Shown here: one piece after another, positions 35,539 through 45,185 of the stretch | Layout of the letters: each line of letters starts with the position of its first letter | How positions within the stretch are numbered: position 1 is the first letter of the stretch | Assembly: GCA_963819075.1 (NCBI GenBank) | Contig: CAWFUP010000005.1 | Location: 1-64,000 of the forward strand | Length of the DNA stretch: 64,000 nucleotides | DNA from: CAVQBJ01 sp963819075 | Lineage (GTDB): Bacteria; Actinomycetota; Thermoleophilia; Solirubrobacterales; Solirubrobacteraceae | Reading direction: 5' to 3' | Program-made: the position numbers and the translations under genes | The notes under the pieces: model-generated | The model's input: the letters and a program-made list of their open reading frames with translations, nothing else | Database searches by the model: none | Told to the model about the DNA's origin: nothing

Positions 35539-37982
35539 GACCGCCGATCACGTTCACGTACGGACACTGTGTGTTCGCCCGCGATCTCGCCGACCCGTGG
35601 GCGGTCTTCGCCATCGCGACGCGGGCCTATTCCGGGTTGCCGCCGAGCGGCAAGCGCGAGCTCTTCCTCTCGCTGCTCGGCGCGATCGAGGCGCTCGGAG
35701 CCGACGTGCAGATCCTGCGCGTCAGCCGCGCGTGGGCCGTGGATCGCTACGAGCGAGAGATGACGCGCGAGCTCGGCGGAGCATCGACGGCGCGTGGGTG
35801 AGCGATACCTCGCCGGCCACGTCGGACACCTCCGGGCGCGCCAGCCGGTCGAGCCGCGTGTGTACATCGCGGTGAGCTTGTCGCCTCCGCGCCGAGACGT
35901 GGCGACCACGGTCTCGCGAGCGATCGAGCGCCCGCCCGAGCAGTGGCTCGCGGCGCTGCGCCACGGCTTCAAGGACGGGACCCCGGGGCGATCGCGCTCC
36001 ATGAGCTCGAGAGCGTGCGCGTTGCCGCCGACGAGGCACATGCGCGCCTGCTCGACTTCGTCGATGCGCGTCCCGCCCGGGCGCCGGAACTGCAGTGGCT
36101 CATCCGCCGCGCCTTCTGTCGCGCGCTCGGCGAGCCGGACGTCGACGGCCTGCACGAGCCGCAGGCGCTCGTCTTCGAGCGCAACGGCGAGGCGGTGCTC
36201 AGCCCCCTGCACGCCGACGTGATGCGCTGGATGAACAGCTTCGTCGAGCACCGCAGCCGCTGCCTGGCCATCGAGTCCGAGCTCGGACGCAGCTGGCAGG
36301 CCCACCTCGTCGCCGGGGCGCTCCCCGAGCGCGCCACGTTCCCCGGACCCCGCGTGGAGCTCATGTTCGCGCCGCTCGAGAGCCTGCCGTTTGCCGTCGA
36401 CGTCACACTGAACGCCCGCTACCTACCCAACGAGCTCGCCGTCCGGGTGGCTCGCCGTCGCATCCAGGACGCCGACCAGATCGTGCGCGCCGAATCCGAT
36501 GGCGACCAGGGCGTCTCGGATCAGGGGTACGAACGCACACAGCAGGCTCGAGACCTCCTCGGCTACCTGCAGTCGACGAGTCGCCCACCGCTCCTGCGGG
36601 CCACGCTGGCCCTGGCCGTAGCGGCGCGCGATGCGGCGGAGCTCGAGCAGCGCGTCGAGATGTGCCGGCGTGCGTATGGTGAGGTGCGTCTGCATCGGCC
36701 GCTCGGCGACCAGCTCGAGCTCTTCTGCCAGCACCTTCCCGGGCAGCGAACGCGGGTGCTCGGGTACGACGACACGCTCACGCCCGAACAGGTTGCGGCG
36801 ATGGTCCCGATCGCCACCCATGCCGCCGGATCGCGTCGCGGCTTCTATCTCGGCCACACCCTTTCGGGGTCCCGGCTGCCCGTGCGCTTCAACCTCCGCG
36901 AAGGGTCCGACCGGAACCGCAACACGGCGGTGTTGAGCGTCGGCGCACTCGGGACGGGCAAGACGACCCTCGACCAGAAGCTGAAGTACGAGGGCTTCCT
37001 GCTCGGAGCGCGGATCGTCGACTGCGACCCGAAGGGCGATCACCGCTTTCACCTGCTCGACGAGGTCGCTCCGCACGCGGAGGTGATCACGCTGCGTCCC
37101 GACCCGGCCCTCCGCGGCGTCCTCGATCCGCTGCGGGTGGCGCCCGAGCATCTGCGCCAGGACGCGACGGTGTCCTTCCTGCGCGATCTGCTGCCCGCGC
37201 GCGCGGATCCCGCGTGGGAGACGGCAGTCGTGAAGGCGGTCGACGCGGTCATCCGGCGCAGCGGCGGACCGACCTGCCTCGAGGTCGTCGGTGCCCTGCG
37301 CGCCGGCGACGAGATCGACGCCCAGGTGGCTAAGACCCTCGAGGTCTACGCGCACGCTGGCCTGACCCAGCTCGGATTCGCCGATCCCGACGTCCCACCG
37401 CCACCCGCGGGACATCGCCAGGTCACCTACCTGCCGATTCGCGATCTGCCGAGCCCGGAGCCCGGCACCGCTCGAGCCGAGTACTCGCAGGTCGAACGGG
37501 TCGGCGAGCAGATCGTGCGCCTCATCGCGATGTTCGCGATGCAGCTGATGAGCCGCGAGCGAGAGCGGCTGAAGCTGTTCTCCTTCGACGAGGGATGGAG
37601 GTTGCTGAAGGATCCCGTCGGACGCACGCTGCTCGCCGCCCTGCAGCGCATGGGCCGCTCCGAGCTGGCCGTGCCGATCATCAGCACCCAGCTCGTCACC
37701 GACATGGTCGTGGGCGACCGCGAGTCGCTCGAGAACCTCCTCGGTGCGACGTTCGTATTCGGCATGCGCTCGGAGGCCGAGGCGCGTCGCGGGCTCGGCC
37801 TGCTCGGGCTCGATCCCGATGACCGCCAGTTCGTGCAGCGACTGCTCGACTTCGACGCCGGGCGTTGCCTGTTCCGCGACCACACCGGCCGTGTCGCGGC
37901 GATCCAGGTCGAGCTCGTGGTTCCCGCGCTGCTGCGCGCCCTCTCGACCACGCCGCCACGCGCGGCCGGCAGCTCGTCGTGA
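35535..37982 (+). CDS. VirB4-like conjugation ATPase, two compensating frameshifts
   Basis: About 815 residues when frames are joined. The C-terminal ATPase has Walker A GALGTGKTT (near 36950), the DCDPKGDHRF strand, Walker B KLFSFDEGW and LIISTQL-type PIISTQLVTD, which identify VirB4/TraC-type ATPases that power type IV secretion. The N-terminal part runs in one frame from GTG 35535 to the GGG at 35796-35798, in a second to GGGG at 35985-35988, then returns to the first. One extra G followed by one missing G explains both shifts. Read literally, a stop falls at 35799-35801. Overlaps its neighbours as GTGA at both ends. Confidence 0.8.
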
Positions 37983-40666
37983 CACCGCTGCGCGGGCTCG
38001 GCTCGGTGCGCGTGCTCGGCGCCGTTGCGATCGCTGTCGCCGTAGTCGGGTGTGCCCCCGACGCGGCGCTCGGCGTCGTTAGCGCGCCGGTCGCCGGCGC
38101 GGTCCCGGCGACCACCCCCGTCGCGCCGCCCGCGGCCAGCGACGTACCCGGGGCCACCACCGGCGCGACGTCCACGCCCGCCACTGCGGACGCGTCGGCC
38201 TCGTCACCGCAGAGCGGCGGCGACCCGCTCACCGAGAACGGCCTCGGCAGCGTGCTGTGCCGCGAGCCCTCGGTTGCGAGCAGCCTCTCCGCCGCCGCCC
38301 AGGCGAACTGCGCGACCTCGAGCTTCGTCGCCGCGGCCGCTCCGACCGGCAACTATGCGTTCGACGTCCACATCAACACCGGTGCCCTCGGCGTGACCGA
38401 GAACGTGCTGGACGTCTGCATCCAGGACTTCGTGCTGGTCCCGATATGGACCGCACTGTTGTGGATCGTGCACGCGTTGCTCGTCGGTGTCGAGTGGTGC
38501 TACACGCTCGATCTGCTCAACGGCGCGACGCTGGGCGGCGTCGCATCGGCGTTACGCTCGGTGCAAGCGACACTCACGCAGCCGGCCATGGCCTTCGCGC
38601 TCGCCGTCGCGTCGATCCTCGCGCTGTACCAGGGACTCGTGCGTCGGCGCGTCGCGCAGACGCTCGCCGAGGTGCTCGTGATGTTCGTGATGATGGCCTG
38701 CGGCCTGTGGGTCGTGCTCGATCCTCTGGGCACGATCGGCACGCTTGGGCACTGGGCCGACCAGACGAGCCTCGGCCTCCTCGCCGCGGTGAGCGCCGGC
38801 GAGCCGCAGGGCGGCGACGGGAGTCTTGCCGCCGGCACGAGCGAGCTGTTCGCCGGCACGATCGCTGGTCCCTGGTGCTACCTCGAGTTCGGGAACGTCG
38901 ACTGGTGCCGTCACGCCGACCGGCTTGACCCGCAGCTGCGTGCCGCGGCCCGCGCCATCGAGACCCGAGACCAAGGCTCCTCGGCCGCGTCGCAGCGCAC
39001 GAGCGCAGAGCTCCTCGCGCGGGCACAGACGAACGGCGATCTGTTCCTCGCCCTGCCGGCGAACGGCCCCGACCGCAACTCGATCAACGACACCGGCTCG
39101 CTCCTGCACGTCCTCTGTGGCACGAGCGACGCGACGAGCTGCACCGGTCCGACGGCCTCGGAGGCGGAGTTCCGGACGCAGGGCGGAACGGTCGCTCGCG
39201 CCGGCGGACTCCTGCTCGTCGTGATCGGTGCCGCCGGCATGATCGCCGTGCTCGCCTTCGTGATCGCCCGCCTGCTCGGCGCCGCGGTGGCGACGCTCCT
39301 GTACTTGCTTCTGGCACCCGCGGTCGTGCTCGCGCCTGCGTTCGGCGAGGGCGGCCGCGCCGCGTTCCGCACATGGGCGACGCGCTTGCTCGGCGCGCTC
39401 GCGGCCAAGCTCCTGTACTCGCTCGTGCTCGGGATCCTGCTGCTCATCCTGCGCATCGTCGACGGTCTCGGCACGATCGGCTGGTGGACGCAGTGGCTGC
39501 TCGTGACGTGTCTGTGGTGGACGGCGTTTCAGCGCCGGCATCAGCTGCTCGAGTACCTGCATGCGCCGCGCGCGGAGATCCCCAGTGGACCGTCGCGGCG
39601 GGTTCGGGCCCTGCGCGCCGGCGCGACGCTCGTCTACGGCCGGGAGCTGTGGCGGCACCTGCACGACCGCGGCGGGGATCGCCTGCCGCCCGAGCCGCGA
39701 CGGCCGCCCCAACCGCACCGCCCCGATCCGTACTCGCCCAAGCCGGGCAGCGATCCACCCGACAGCGGATTCGACGCGACCGGCGGGGGCCGACCGCCGC
39801 GCGATGGCGGCGACCCGCCGCGGACGCCGCGGCCGGCGGGCTCCGACGACGGCGACCACGAGGCCGGCAGCGATGCTCAATGGGGAAAAGAACGTCGACC
39901 CGATCGGGCCAGCGCCTTGCCGCTGGAGGCCGACCCGCCGCCCACATTGGGTGCGTCGCGCGCGGGTCCGGCCGACGGCCAGGACAAGCCGACCCCCGGC
40001 GACGACCGCCTGTCGCGTGTCGAGCGCGAGCAGCAACTCGCGAGAAGCGCCGGAGACATTCGCCGCGCGGCGAGACTGCAGCACCGAGCTCGCCGCATCC
40101 GCGCCGAGCTCGAATCGGTCGACACCGCGGGCGCGGGCGCCGGGCGCCGGGTGGGGGGCGGGCCGCTCACGGCGGCCTTTCTCGATCAACAGATGCAGCT
40201 GGCCGGCGCGCGCGAACGGCGCGGCAGCACCCCCGGCCGCGACTACCGCTCGCTCGCTCCGATCGCAGGCCTCGCGCCTGCGGCATACGCCCAGCTGTCG
40301 GCGGGAGCGCAACGCAGCGCGCGCCTCGCGATCGATCATGAGCTCGACGACCGCCGGCGCATCGGCGCGCGCCGCGCCGGCGCGAGCGATCAGCGGACGT
40401 CCGGCGAGGACGGAGGTGGCGAACGACCCCAGCGCGCTGCCGGGCAGGCGCTCGCGCCGGTGTTTGCGTCGGGCTCCGACGCCGAGGCCGGCGACTCGGA
40501 TCCGCCCGAGGGGCTCGCCGTGCCGCGCCGCGGCCGTGACCCGCGTGCTCGCCCCGGGCCGATCGCGCCGCGCCCGGCCGACGAGTCCGTCGTCGTACGG
40601 CGCGAGCGCCAGTTCGCCGCCCGTGCCGTGGAGCGGGACGGGCAGGGTGCCGATCCGCGATCGTGA
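37979..40666 (+). CDS. VirB6/TrbL-like polytopic membrane protein with long cytoplasmic tail
   Basis: An 895-residue protein. It has a signal-like N-terminus ending near VGCAPDAA, an Ala/Thr/Pro-rich extracytoplasmic stretch, helices around residues 150-250 (ILALYQGLVRRRVAQTLAEVLVMFVMMACGL), a cysteine-containing external loop, and further helices at about 405-520 (the LLVVIGAAGMIAVLAFVIARL region and those after it). This pattern fits VirB6/TrbL/TcpH channel components. The last 370 residues are hydrophilic and rich in Arg, Pro and Gly, probably disordered and cytoplasmic. GTG start overlaps the virB4-like stop. The length of the tail is unusual. Confidence 0.72.
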   Translation: MTPLRGLGSVRVLGAVAIAVAVVGCAPDAALGVVSAPVAGAVPATTPVAPPAASDVPGATTGATSTPATADASASSPQSGGDPLTENGLGSVLCREPSVASSLSAAAQANCATSSFVAAAAPTGNYAFDVHINTGALGVTENVLDVCIQDFVLVPIWTALLWIVHALLVGVEWCYTLDLLNGATLGGVASALRSVQATLTQPAMAFALAVASILALYQGLVRRRVAQTLAEVLVMFVMMACGLWVVLDPLGTIGTLGHWADQTSLGLLAAVSAGEPQGGDGSLAAGTSELFAGTIAGPWCYLEFGNVDWCRHADRLDPQLRAAARAIETRDQGSSAASQRTSAELLARAQTNGDLFLALPANGPDRNSINDTGSLLHVLCGTSDATSCTGPTASEAEFRTQGGTVARAGGLLLVVIGAAGMIAVLAFVIARLLGAAVATLLYLLLAPAVVLAPAFGEGGRAAFRTWATRLLGALAAKLLYSLVLGILLLILRIVDGLGTIGWWTQWLLVTCLWWTAFQRRHQLLEYLHAPRAEIPSGPSRRVRALRAGATLVYGRELWRHLHDRGGDRLPPEPRRPPQPHRPDPYSPKPGSDPPDSGFDATGGGRPPRDGGDPPRTPRPAGSDDGDHEAGSDAQWGKERRPDRASALPLEADPPPTLGASRAGPADGQDKPTPGDDRLSRVEREQQLARSAGDIRRAARLQHRARRIRAELESVDTAGAGAGRRVGGGPLTAAFLDQQMQLAGARERRGSTPGRDYRSLAPIAGLAPAAYAQLSAGAQRSARLAIDHELDDRRRIGARRAGASDQRTSGEDGGGERPQRAAGQALAPVFASGSDAEAGDSDPPEGLAVPRRGRDPRARPGPIAPRPADESVVVRRERQFAARAVERDGQGADPRS

Positions 40667-41790
40667 CGCGAGACGGGCGCGGCCCATACTCAAGCGTCGC
40701 CGGGCGGCCCGCGGTCGCCGTGTCCCCGCCGCTGCCGTTCCTCCGCGTGATCGTCGGTATCGTCGCCTCGACCTCGCTGCTGTTCGGCTTGCTCGTGGTC
40801 GGGGTCATCGTGATCGTTGCCTTCGGCGGGGTCGGCTCGACGGCTGCGCCGATGACCGAGAGCCCATCCGCTCAGGCGCTGAGCGATATCCCTACGCAAT
40901 TCTTGAGTCTGTACGAGGCGGCCGCCGCGCGCTACGGGCTCGACTGGTCGATCCTCGCGGGAATCGGCAAGGTCGAGTGCGACCACGGCCGCGACCCCGA
41001 TCCGTCGTGCACCCAAGAGGGCGCCACGAACTCAGCCGGCGCGGGGGGGCCGATGCAGTTCCTCGCCTCGACCTGGGCGCGGTACGGCGTGAGCGCGAGC
41101 GGCAGCGGGCCGCCGGATCGTTGGAACGCTGCCGATGCCATCTTCGGCGCCGCGAACTACCTCCGAGCATCGGGCGCGCCCGGCGACTACAACGCTGCGA
41201 TCTTTGCCTACAACCACGCCGGCTGGTATGTGGCCGAGGTCGAGCACTGGGCGACCGTCTACCGCGGCGCGGCGGCACGCGTGACGGCGGCCACGAGCGG
41301 TGCATCGCTCGTGGCCGGACCGCAGGCAGTGCTCTCTCCCGATAACGGCCACCTCGCGCTCGCTCCGGCTGACGCTCCTCCGGCCGTCGTCGCGATGATT
41401 GCCGCCGGCAACGCGCTGCAGGACCTGCCCTACGGTCCGGCCGGGCATCCGGACCCGGTCGGTGCGGTCAACGAGGACTGCTCCAGCACGGTCAACTATG
41501 TGCTGTACCGAGGGGGCGTGAGGTCACTGTCAGAGATAGTCAGGCAAAACCCCCTGGCTCAATCGTATGTCGACTGGGGGCTGCCGGGACCCGGCCGCTG
41601 GGTAACGGTCTACGCGACCACGACCCCCACCGATCATGTCTTCATCGTCATCGCCGGCCTCCGCTTGGACACGAGTCACAACGGCACCGACGTCGGACCG
41701 AACCGCTATCAGGACGGGCCCCGCTGGCGGGTCCTGGGCTACATCCCGACCTGGGCGCCGTGGTCGGTGCGTCACCCGCCAGGCCTGTGA
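40663..41790 (+). CDS. Membrane-anchored peptidoglycan hydrolase (SLT plus NlpC/P60-like)
   Basis: A 375-residue protein with one N-terminal helix (VIVGIVASTSLLFGLLVVGVIV). A lysozyme/SLT-like domain follows, with the catalytic glutamate likely in GIGKVECDHG and the GPMQFLASTWARYG and AIFAYNHAGWYV motifs. A C-terminal NlpC/P60-like domain has the candidate catalytic cysteine in NEDCSSTVNYVL and histidine in TDHVFIVIAG. The two-domain layout matches TcpG and Tn916 Orf14 enzymes that open the cell wall for the conjugation channel. Overlaps both neighbours as GTGA. Confidence 0.82.
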   Translation: MTRDGRGPYSSVAGRPAVAVSPPLPFLRVIVGIVASTSLLFGLLVVGVIVIVAFGGVGSTAAPMTESPSAQALSDIPTQFLSLYEAAAARYGLDWSILAGIGKVECDHGRDPDPSCTQEGATNSAGAGGPMQFLASTWARYGVSASGSGPPDRWNAADAIFGAANYLRASGAPGDYNAAIFAYNHAGWYVAEVEHWATVYRGAAARVTAATSGASLVAGPQAVLSPDNGHLALAPADAPPAVVAMIAAGNALQDLPYGPAGHPDPVGAVNEDCSSTVNYVLYRGGVRSLSEIVRQNPLAQSYVDWGLPGPGRWVTVYATTTPTDHVFIVIAGLRLDTSHNGTDVGPNRYQDGPRWRVLGYIPTWAPWSVRHPPGL

Positions 41791-42353
41791 CCGTTCCGTC
41801 ACGGATCTTCGCGGTCGGCGCGCTTGCCCTGCTCGTGTGGACGGCCGTGCTCGAGCTCGCGCTGCCGGGAGCCCCCGTGACGAGCAGACCGAGGTCCGCG
41901 GCGCCGGTGTTGTCTGAGCCGATCCGTTCGCGCTCGTTCGCGCCGCGCGGCCGACCCGGGCCGACCGGGCCCGCGTCGCCGCGGGCGAGTGCAAATGACG
42001 CCGGCGATCCGACCGCGGCCGGACCACCCGAGGTCGAGGATCCGGCGGTGACGCGGCTTGTGCAGCGCTGGTGCGCCGCATTCGGACGCTGGGGCCTCGG
42101 GCGGCTCGGCGGATGGGCGCGAGTTCTGCGAGCGTTGAGCACTCCCGCGCTGTACGCCTCCTTCGCCGGCAAGCCATCGATGATGGCGTCCCGGCCGGCG
42201 CATGCGTCGTTCGTCTCGAGCGTGCAGACGTTCCGGGCACCCCACGGATACACCGCCACCGTCGAGCTGCGCGCGGGCGGCGGGGCCCTCGAACTCGATC
42301 TCATCATCTCAGCGACCGCGCACGGACTGCGGGTGAGCGCGTTGTACATCTGA
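41787..42353 (+). CDS. Membrane-anchored hypothetical protein of the secretion operon
   Basis: A 188-residue protein, last gene of the operon. It has an N-terminal helix (IFAVGALALLVWTAVLELAL), a proline/serine-rich linker, and a C-terminal domain of about 100 residues (VTRLVQRWCAAFGRWG to LIISATAHGLRVSALYI). The strand/helix pattern of that domain suggests an NTF2-like fold as in TcpC/VirB8, but this is weak. The start GTG overlaps the hydrolase stop, so it belongs to the same transcript. Confidence 0.6.
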   Translation: MTVPSRIFAVGALALLVWTAVLELALPGAPVTSRPRSAAPVLSEPIRSRSFAPRGRPGPTGPASPRASANDAGDPTAAGPPEVEDPAVTRLVQRWCAAFGRWGLGRLGGWARVLRALSTPALYASFAGKPSMMASRPAHASFVSSVQTFRAPHGYTATVELRAGGGALELDLIISATAHGLRVSALYI

Positions 42354-42391
42354 CGGCGCCCAGCCTTCGCGCGGGACTAGCATCCGGCGCG

Positions 42392-43651
42392 ATGAGCGAC
42401 CCTTCCACTGTGCCCCGGGTCGTCGACCACCTCCTCGTCGGCGGCGGCATCGCCTCGGTCACCGCGGCGCAGACGCTGCGCGATGAGGGAGCCGACGGCA
42501 CGATCGTCATCGCCTCGCGAGAGCTCGATCTGCCGTACCACCGCCCCCCCTGCTCGAAGGGCTACCTGCAGGGCAGCGAGAGCCGCGAGAATGCGCTGCT
42601 GCATCCCGAGGGCTGGTACGACGAGCGCGACATCACGCTGCTCACGCGCACGGCGGTGCTGTCGCTCGACCTCGACGCGCGGACGGCCACGCTCTCGACG
42701 AAGGAGGAGATCGCCTTCGGATCGCTGCTGGTGGCCACCGGCGCGATGGTGCGCCGGCTCGCCGTCGAGGGCGCGCAGCTGGAGGGCATCCACTACCTGC
42801 GCGCGCTCGGTAACGCCGACTCGATCCGTCGCGACGCCGAGCAGGCCGAGCGCGTCGTGCTCATCGGCGGCTCCTACATCGCCTGCGAGGTCGCGGCCAC
42901 GCTCACCACGCTCGGCCACGACTGCACGATGGTGATGCTGGAGGACGTCGTGCTCGAGCGCGGCTTCGGCCCCGAGGCCGGCCGCTTCTTCCAGGATGCA
43001 CTGGAGAGCCACGGGGTCACGATCATCGCGGCCGACGAGGTGGCGCGGCTGGAGGGAGCCGGCGAGCGAGTGACCCGTGTCGTCACCGAGAGCGGCCGCG
43101 AACTGCCGGCCGACGTGGTCGTCGCCGGCGTGGGCGCGCAACCCGACGTGGTGCTCGCGCGTAAGGCGGGGCTGGCGATCGGCGAGCTCGGTGGCGTCCG
43201 GGTGAACGCCAACCTGCAGGCCGACGCGCCCGGCGTGTTCGCCGCCGGGGACATGGCCGAGTACTACAGCGTCGTGCACGGTCGGGTGATGCGCATCGAG
43301 CACGAGGAGGTCGCCGCCGCCCAGGGCCGCACGGCCGCGCTGAACATGCTCGGTCGCGAGGTGCCCCACGACGTGGTGCCGTACTTCTTCTCCGATCTCG
43401 CCGACTGGGCGTCGCTCGAGTACGTCGGCCCGGCGTCGGAGTGGGACGAGGAGATCGTGCGCGGCTCGATCGCCGACGGCGAGTTCTCTCACTGGTACCT
43501 GCTCGATGGGCGCGTCGTGGCTGCGCTCGCCGTCGGTCGCTCGGCCGACCTCGATCACGCCCGGCGGTTGATCGCCGACGGCACACCCCTCGCCCAGGAG
43601 CGATCGCGGCTGGCCGACCTCGACAGCGATCTCGCCGAGGTCGGACGCTGA
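42392..43651 (+). CDS. FAD/NAD(P)-dependent ferredoxin reductase-type oxidoreductase
   Basis: A 419-residue flavoprotein of the rhodocoxin/putidaredoxin reductase type. FAD binding uses LLVGGGIASVTAAQTL near the N-terminus, with YHRPPCSKGYL, LLVATGA, a second dinucleotide motif VLIGGSYIACEVAATL for NAD(P)H, and GVFAAGDMAEYY for the flavin ribityl. The C-terminal reductase domain follows. It probably passes electrons to a ferredoxin or P450, but neither gene adjoins it. The frame is open upstream; ATG 42392 begins just before the FAD motif. Confidence 0.88.
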   Translation: MSDPSTVPRVVDHLLVGGGIASVTAAQTLRDEGADGTIVIASRELDLPYHRPPCSKGYLQGSESRENALLHPEGWYDERDITLLTRTAVLSLDLDARTATLSTKEEIAFGSLLVATGAMVRRLAVEGAQLEGIHYLRALGNADSIRRDAEQAERVVLIGGSYIACEVAATLTTLGHDCTMVMLEDVVLERGFGPEAGRFFQDALESHGVTIIAADEVARLEGAGERVTRVVTESGRELPADVVVAGVGAQPDVVLARKAGLAIGELGGVRVNANLQADAPGVFAAGDMAEYYSVVHGRVMRIEHEEVAAAQGRTAALNMLGREVPHDVVPYFFSDLADWASLEYVGPASEWDEEIVRGSIADGEFSHWYLLDGRVVAALAVGRSADLDHARRLIADGTPLAQERSRLADLDSDLAEVGR

Positions 43652-43665
43652 GGCCGCGAGCGGCC
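43652..43665 (+). terminator. Short GC hairpin after the reductase gene
   Basis: GGCCGC-GA-GCGGCC directly follows the TGA of the reductase gene. A 6-bp perfect stem without a T-run; it may end the upstream transcript before the riboswitch leader. Confidence 0.35.
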
Positions 43666-43700
43666 CAGCGCCAAACCGAATAGGATCGGCGCGTTCATAA

Positions 43701-43865
43701 CGGTCGGTGGCCAAGGGAAGCCGGTGCGAATCCGGCGCGGACCCGCCACTGTGACCGGGGAAGCCCACTGCGGCGTGCAGCGCACGCAGCCACCGTCTCG
43801 CCACCGTGAGACGGGAAGGCGCGGAGGGGTAGGCCCGGGAGCCAGGAGACCTGCCTCCGACTGCA
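43701..43865 (+). promoter_or_regulatory. Cobalamin (adenosylcobalamin-type) riboswitch
   Basis: The leader contains the conserved core of the cobalamin riboswitch class. From 43711 it reads CCAAGGGAAGCCGGTGCGAA, followed by a CCACTGTGACCGGGGAAGC block (43746-43764), a variable hairpin (GGCGTGCAGCGCACGC and the CGTCTCGCCACCGTGAGACG stem), and the B12 box GCCAGGAGACCTGCC at 43841-43855. It ends about 34 bases before the ATG at 43899, whose GGAAAGGGG ribosome binding site follows the aptamer, so translational control by sequestering that site is likely. A TAGGAT at 43681-43686 could be the -10 box. High B12 should switch off the six-gene operon downstream. Confidence 0.95.
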
Positions 43866-43898
43866 AGCCCAACAAGCCCTCGTGGAAAGGGGTGGCTC

Positions 43899-45185
43899 AT
43901 GCCGTCGACTCGCACACGCCCTGCGCCGTTCGTGGTGCGGCTGTCTGCATCGCTTCTCGCTCTGTCCTGCGCGCTCGCTGTACTCCCCGCGGTTGCCTCA
44001 GCCGGGACGCCGACAACGGTGACCGTTCGCGTGGAGGGCGCGGGCGGCCAGACACTGCTGCCGCAGACGGTCGTCACGACGACGGCCGCGCCGATCAACG
44101 TCGACAACAACCCGGCCGATGACTGCAGCGGCACGAGCGCCGGCGGGGCGCTCTACGATGCCGTGCAGGGCGACTGGGGCGTGTCGTTCGACAGCGGGAT
44201 CGGCGTGTCGTTCAATGCGATCGAGGGGCTCGATCTCGGCTCGAGCACCGACGCGTACTGGGCCTTCTGGTACGACAACGCGTACGCGAGCGTCGGCGCC
44301 TGCGCCCAGGAGCTTTCGCCTGGAGACCACGTGGTGTTCGTCGCGTCCTGCTACGCGGTCGGTCCGGGCTGCCCGACGTCCTCGTCGCCCGACCAATTCC
44401 TCGTCGAAGGCGCCCCGAACGGAGCGAGCGTCGCGCCGGGTGCGGCCGTGCCCGTCGAGGTCAACACGCCGGTGTCGATCCCGGTCAGCTCGATCAGCGA
44501 CGCGAGCTACGGCCCTGATGCGCTGCCGGGCGTGACCGTCTCGGCCGGATCGCTGTCGACGCAGGTCAGCGCTCCCGGGGCGGCCACGCTCACATTCCCG
44601 AGCACCGGGACCTACACGGTGCAGGCGGCCGCCACCGACGCCGTGCCGTCGGACTCCTACACCGTCTGCGTTCACAACGGCAACGACGGCACCTGCGGCA
44701 CGACGGCACCGCAACCGGCGGCCACGACCATCGGCACGACGACCACGACGACTACGAGCGCAACGTCGACGGCGATCGGCGCCGTGCAGGGGACCTCGGT
44801 CACGCGCGCGCCCGCCGCGGCGCTGGCGGCATTCGCAGCCAGCATCCTCAACAGTCATGTCTACTCGGCGGCGGATGCGCCGCGGAGTCTCGCCGGCCAC
44901 GTCACCGCGCCCGGCGCGCTGCTGGAGGTTCGCGCGCGACTGACCCGCGACGACCACGGTCGCTGCTCGGCCTACGACGGGACCACCGAGCGCTTCCGCG
45001 CGGCGCGCTGCGGGGCCGATCGGGCACCGTTCTTCGGCGTTGGCAAGTCGCCCACGTTCAGCTACCTGTTGCCGACCCGCCTCGCCCCGGGCCGCTACGT
45101 GTTCGACGTCGAGGCGGTCGACGCAGCGGGTCGCGTGTCCGGGCTCTACCACGGCACGAGCCGGATCGTCTTCTATGTCAAGTAG
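43899..45185 (+). CDS. Secreted DUF4430 (transcobalamin C-terminal-like) protein
   Basis: A 428-residue exported protein, first gene under the cobalamin riboswitch. A signal peptide (to about residue 35, LPAVASAG) precedes a DUF4430-type domain: TVTVRVEGAGGQTLLP, then YWAFWYDNAYASVGACAQELSPGDHVVF with the typical W-x-F-Y and L-x-PGD pattern. An Ig-like stretch, a Thr/Ser-rich linker near 285, and a C-terminal beta-rich domain ending SRIVFYVK follow. DUF4430 corresponds to the beta domain of transcobalamin and intrinsic factor, so extracellular corrinoid binding is likely. It overlaps the next gene by 11 bp. Confidence 0.85.
   Translation: MPSTRTRPAPFVVRLSASLLALSCALAVLPAVASAGTPTTVTVRVEGAGGQTLLPQTVVTTTAAPINVDNNPADDCSGTSAGGALYDAVQGDWGVSFDSGIGVSFNAIEGLDLGSSTDAYWAFWYDNAYASVGACAQELSPGDHVVFVASCYAVGPGCPTSSSPDQFLVEGAPNGASVAPGAAVPVEVNTPVSIPVSSISDASYGPDALPGVTVSAGSLSTQVSAPGAATLTFPSTGTYTVQAAATDAVPSDSYTVCVHNGNDGTCGTTAPQPAATTIGTTTTTTTSATSTAIGAVQGTSVTRAPAAALAAFAASILNSHVYSAADAPRSLAGHVTAPGALLEVRARLTRDDHGRCSAYDGTTERFRAARCGADRAPFFGVGKSPTFSYLLPTRLAPGRYVFDVEAVDAAGRVSGLYHGTSRIVFYVK

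Noticed and set aside
36423..37985. 520-codon open frame antisense to the VirB4-like gene
   Set aside because: No recognisable domain, and the ATPase motifs are on the other strand.
38552..40693. 713-codon minus-strand frame opposite the VirB6-like gene
   Set aside because: Arginine-rich low-complexity translation; the plus-strand frame has membrane helices and overlaps coupled neighbours.
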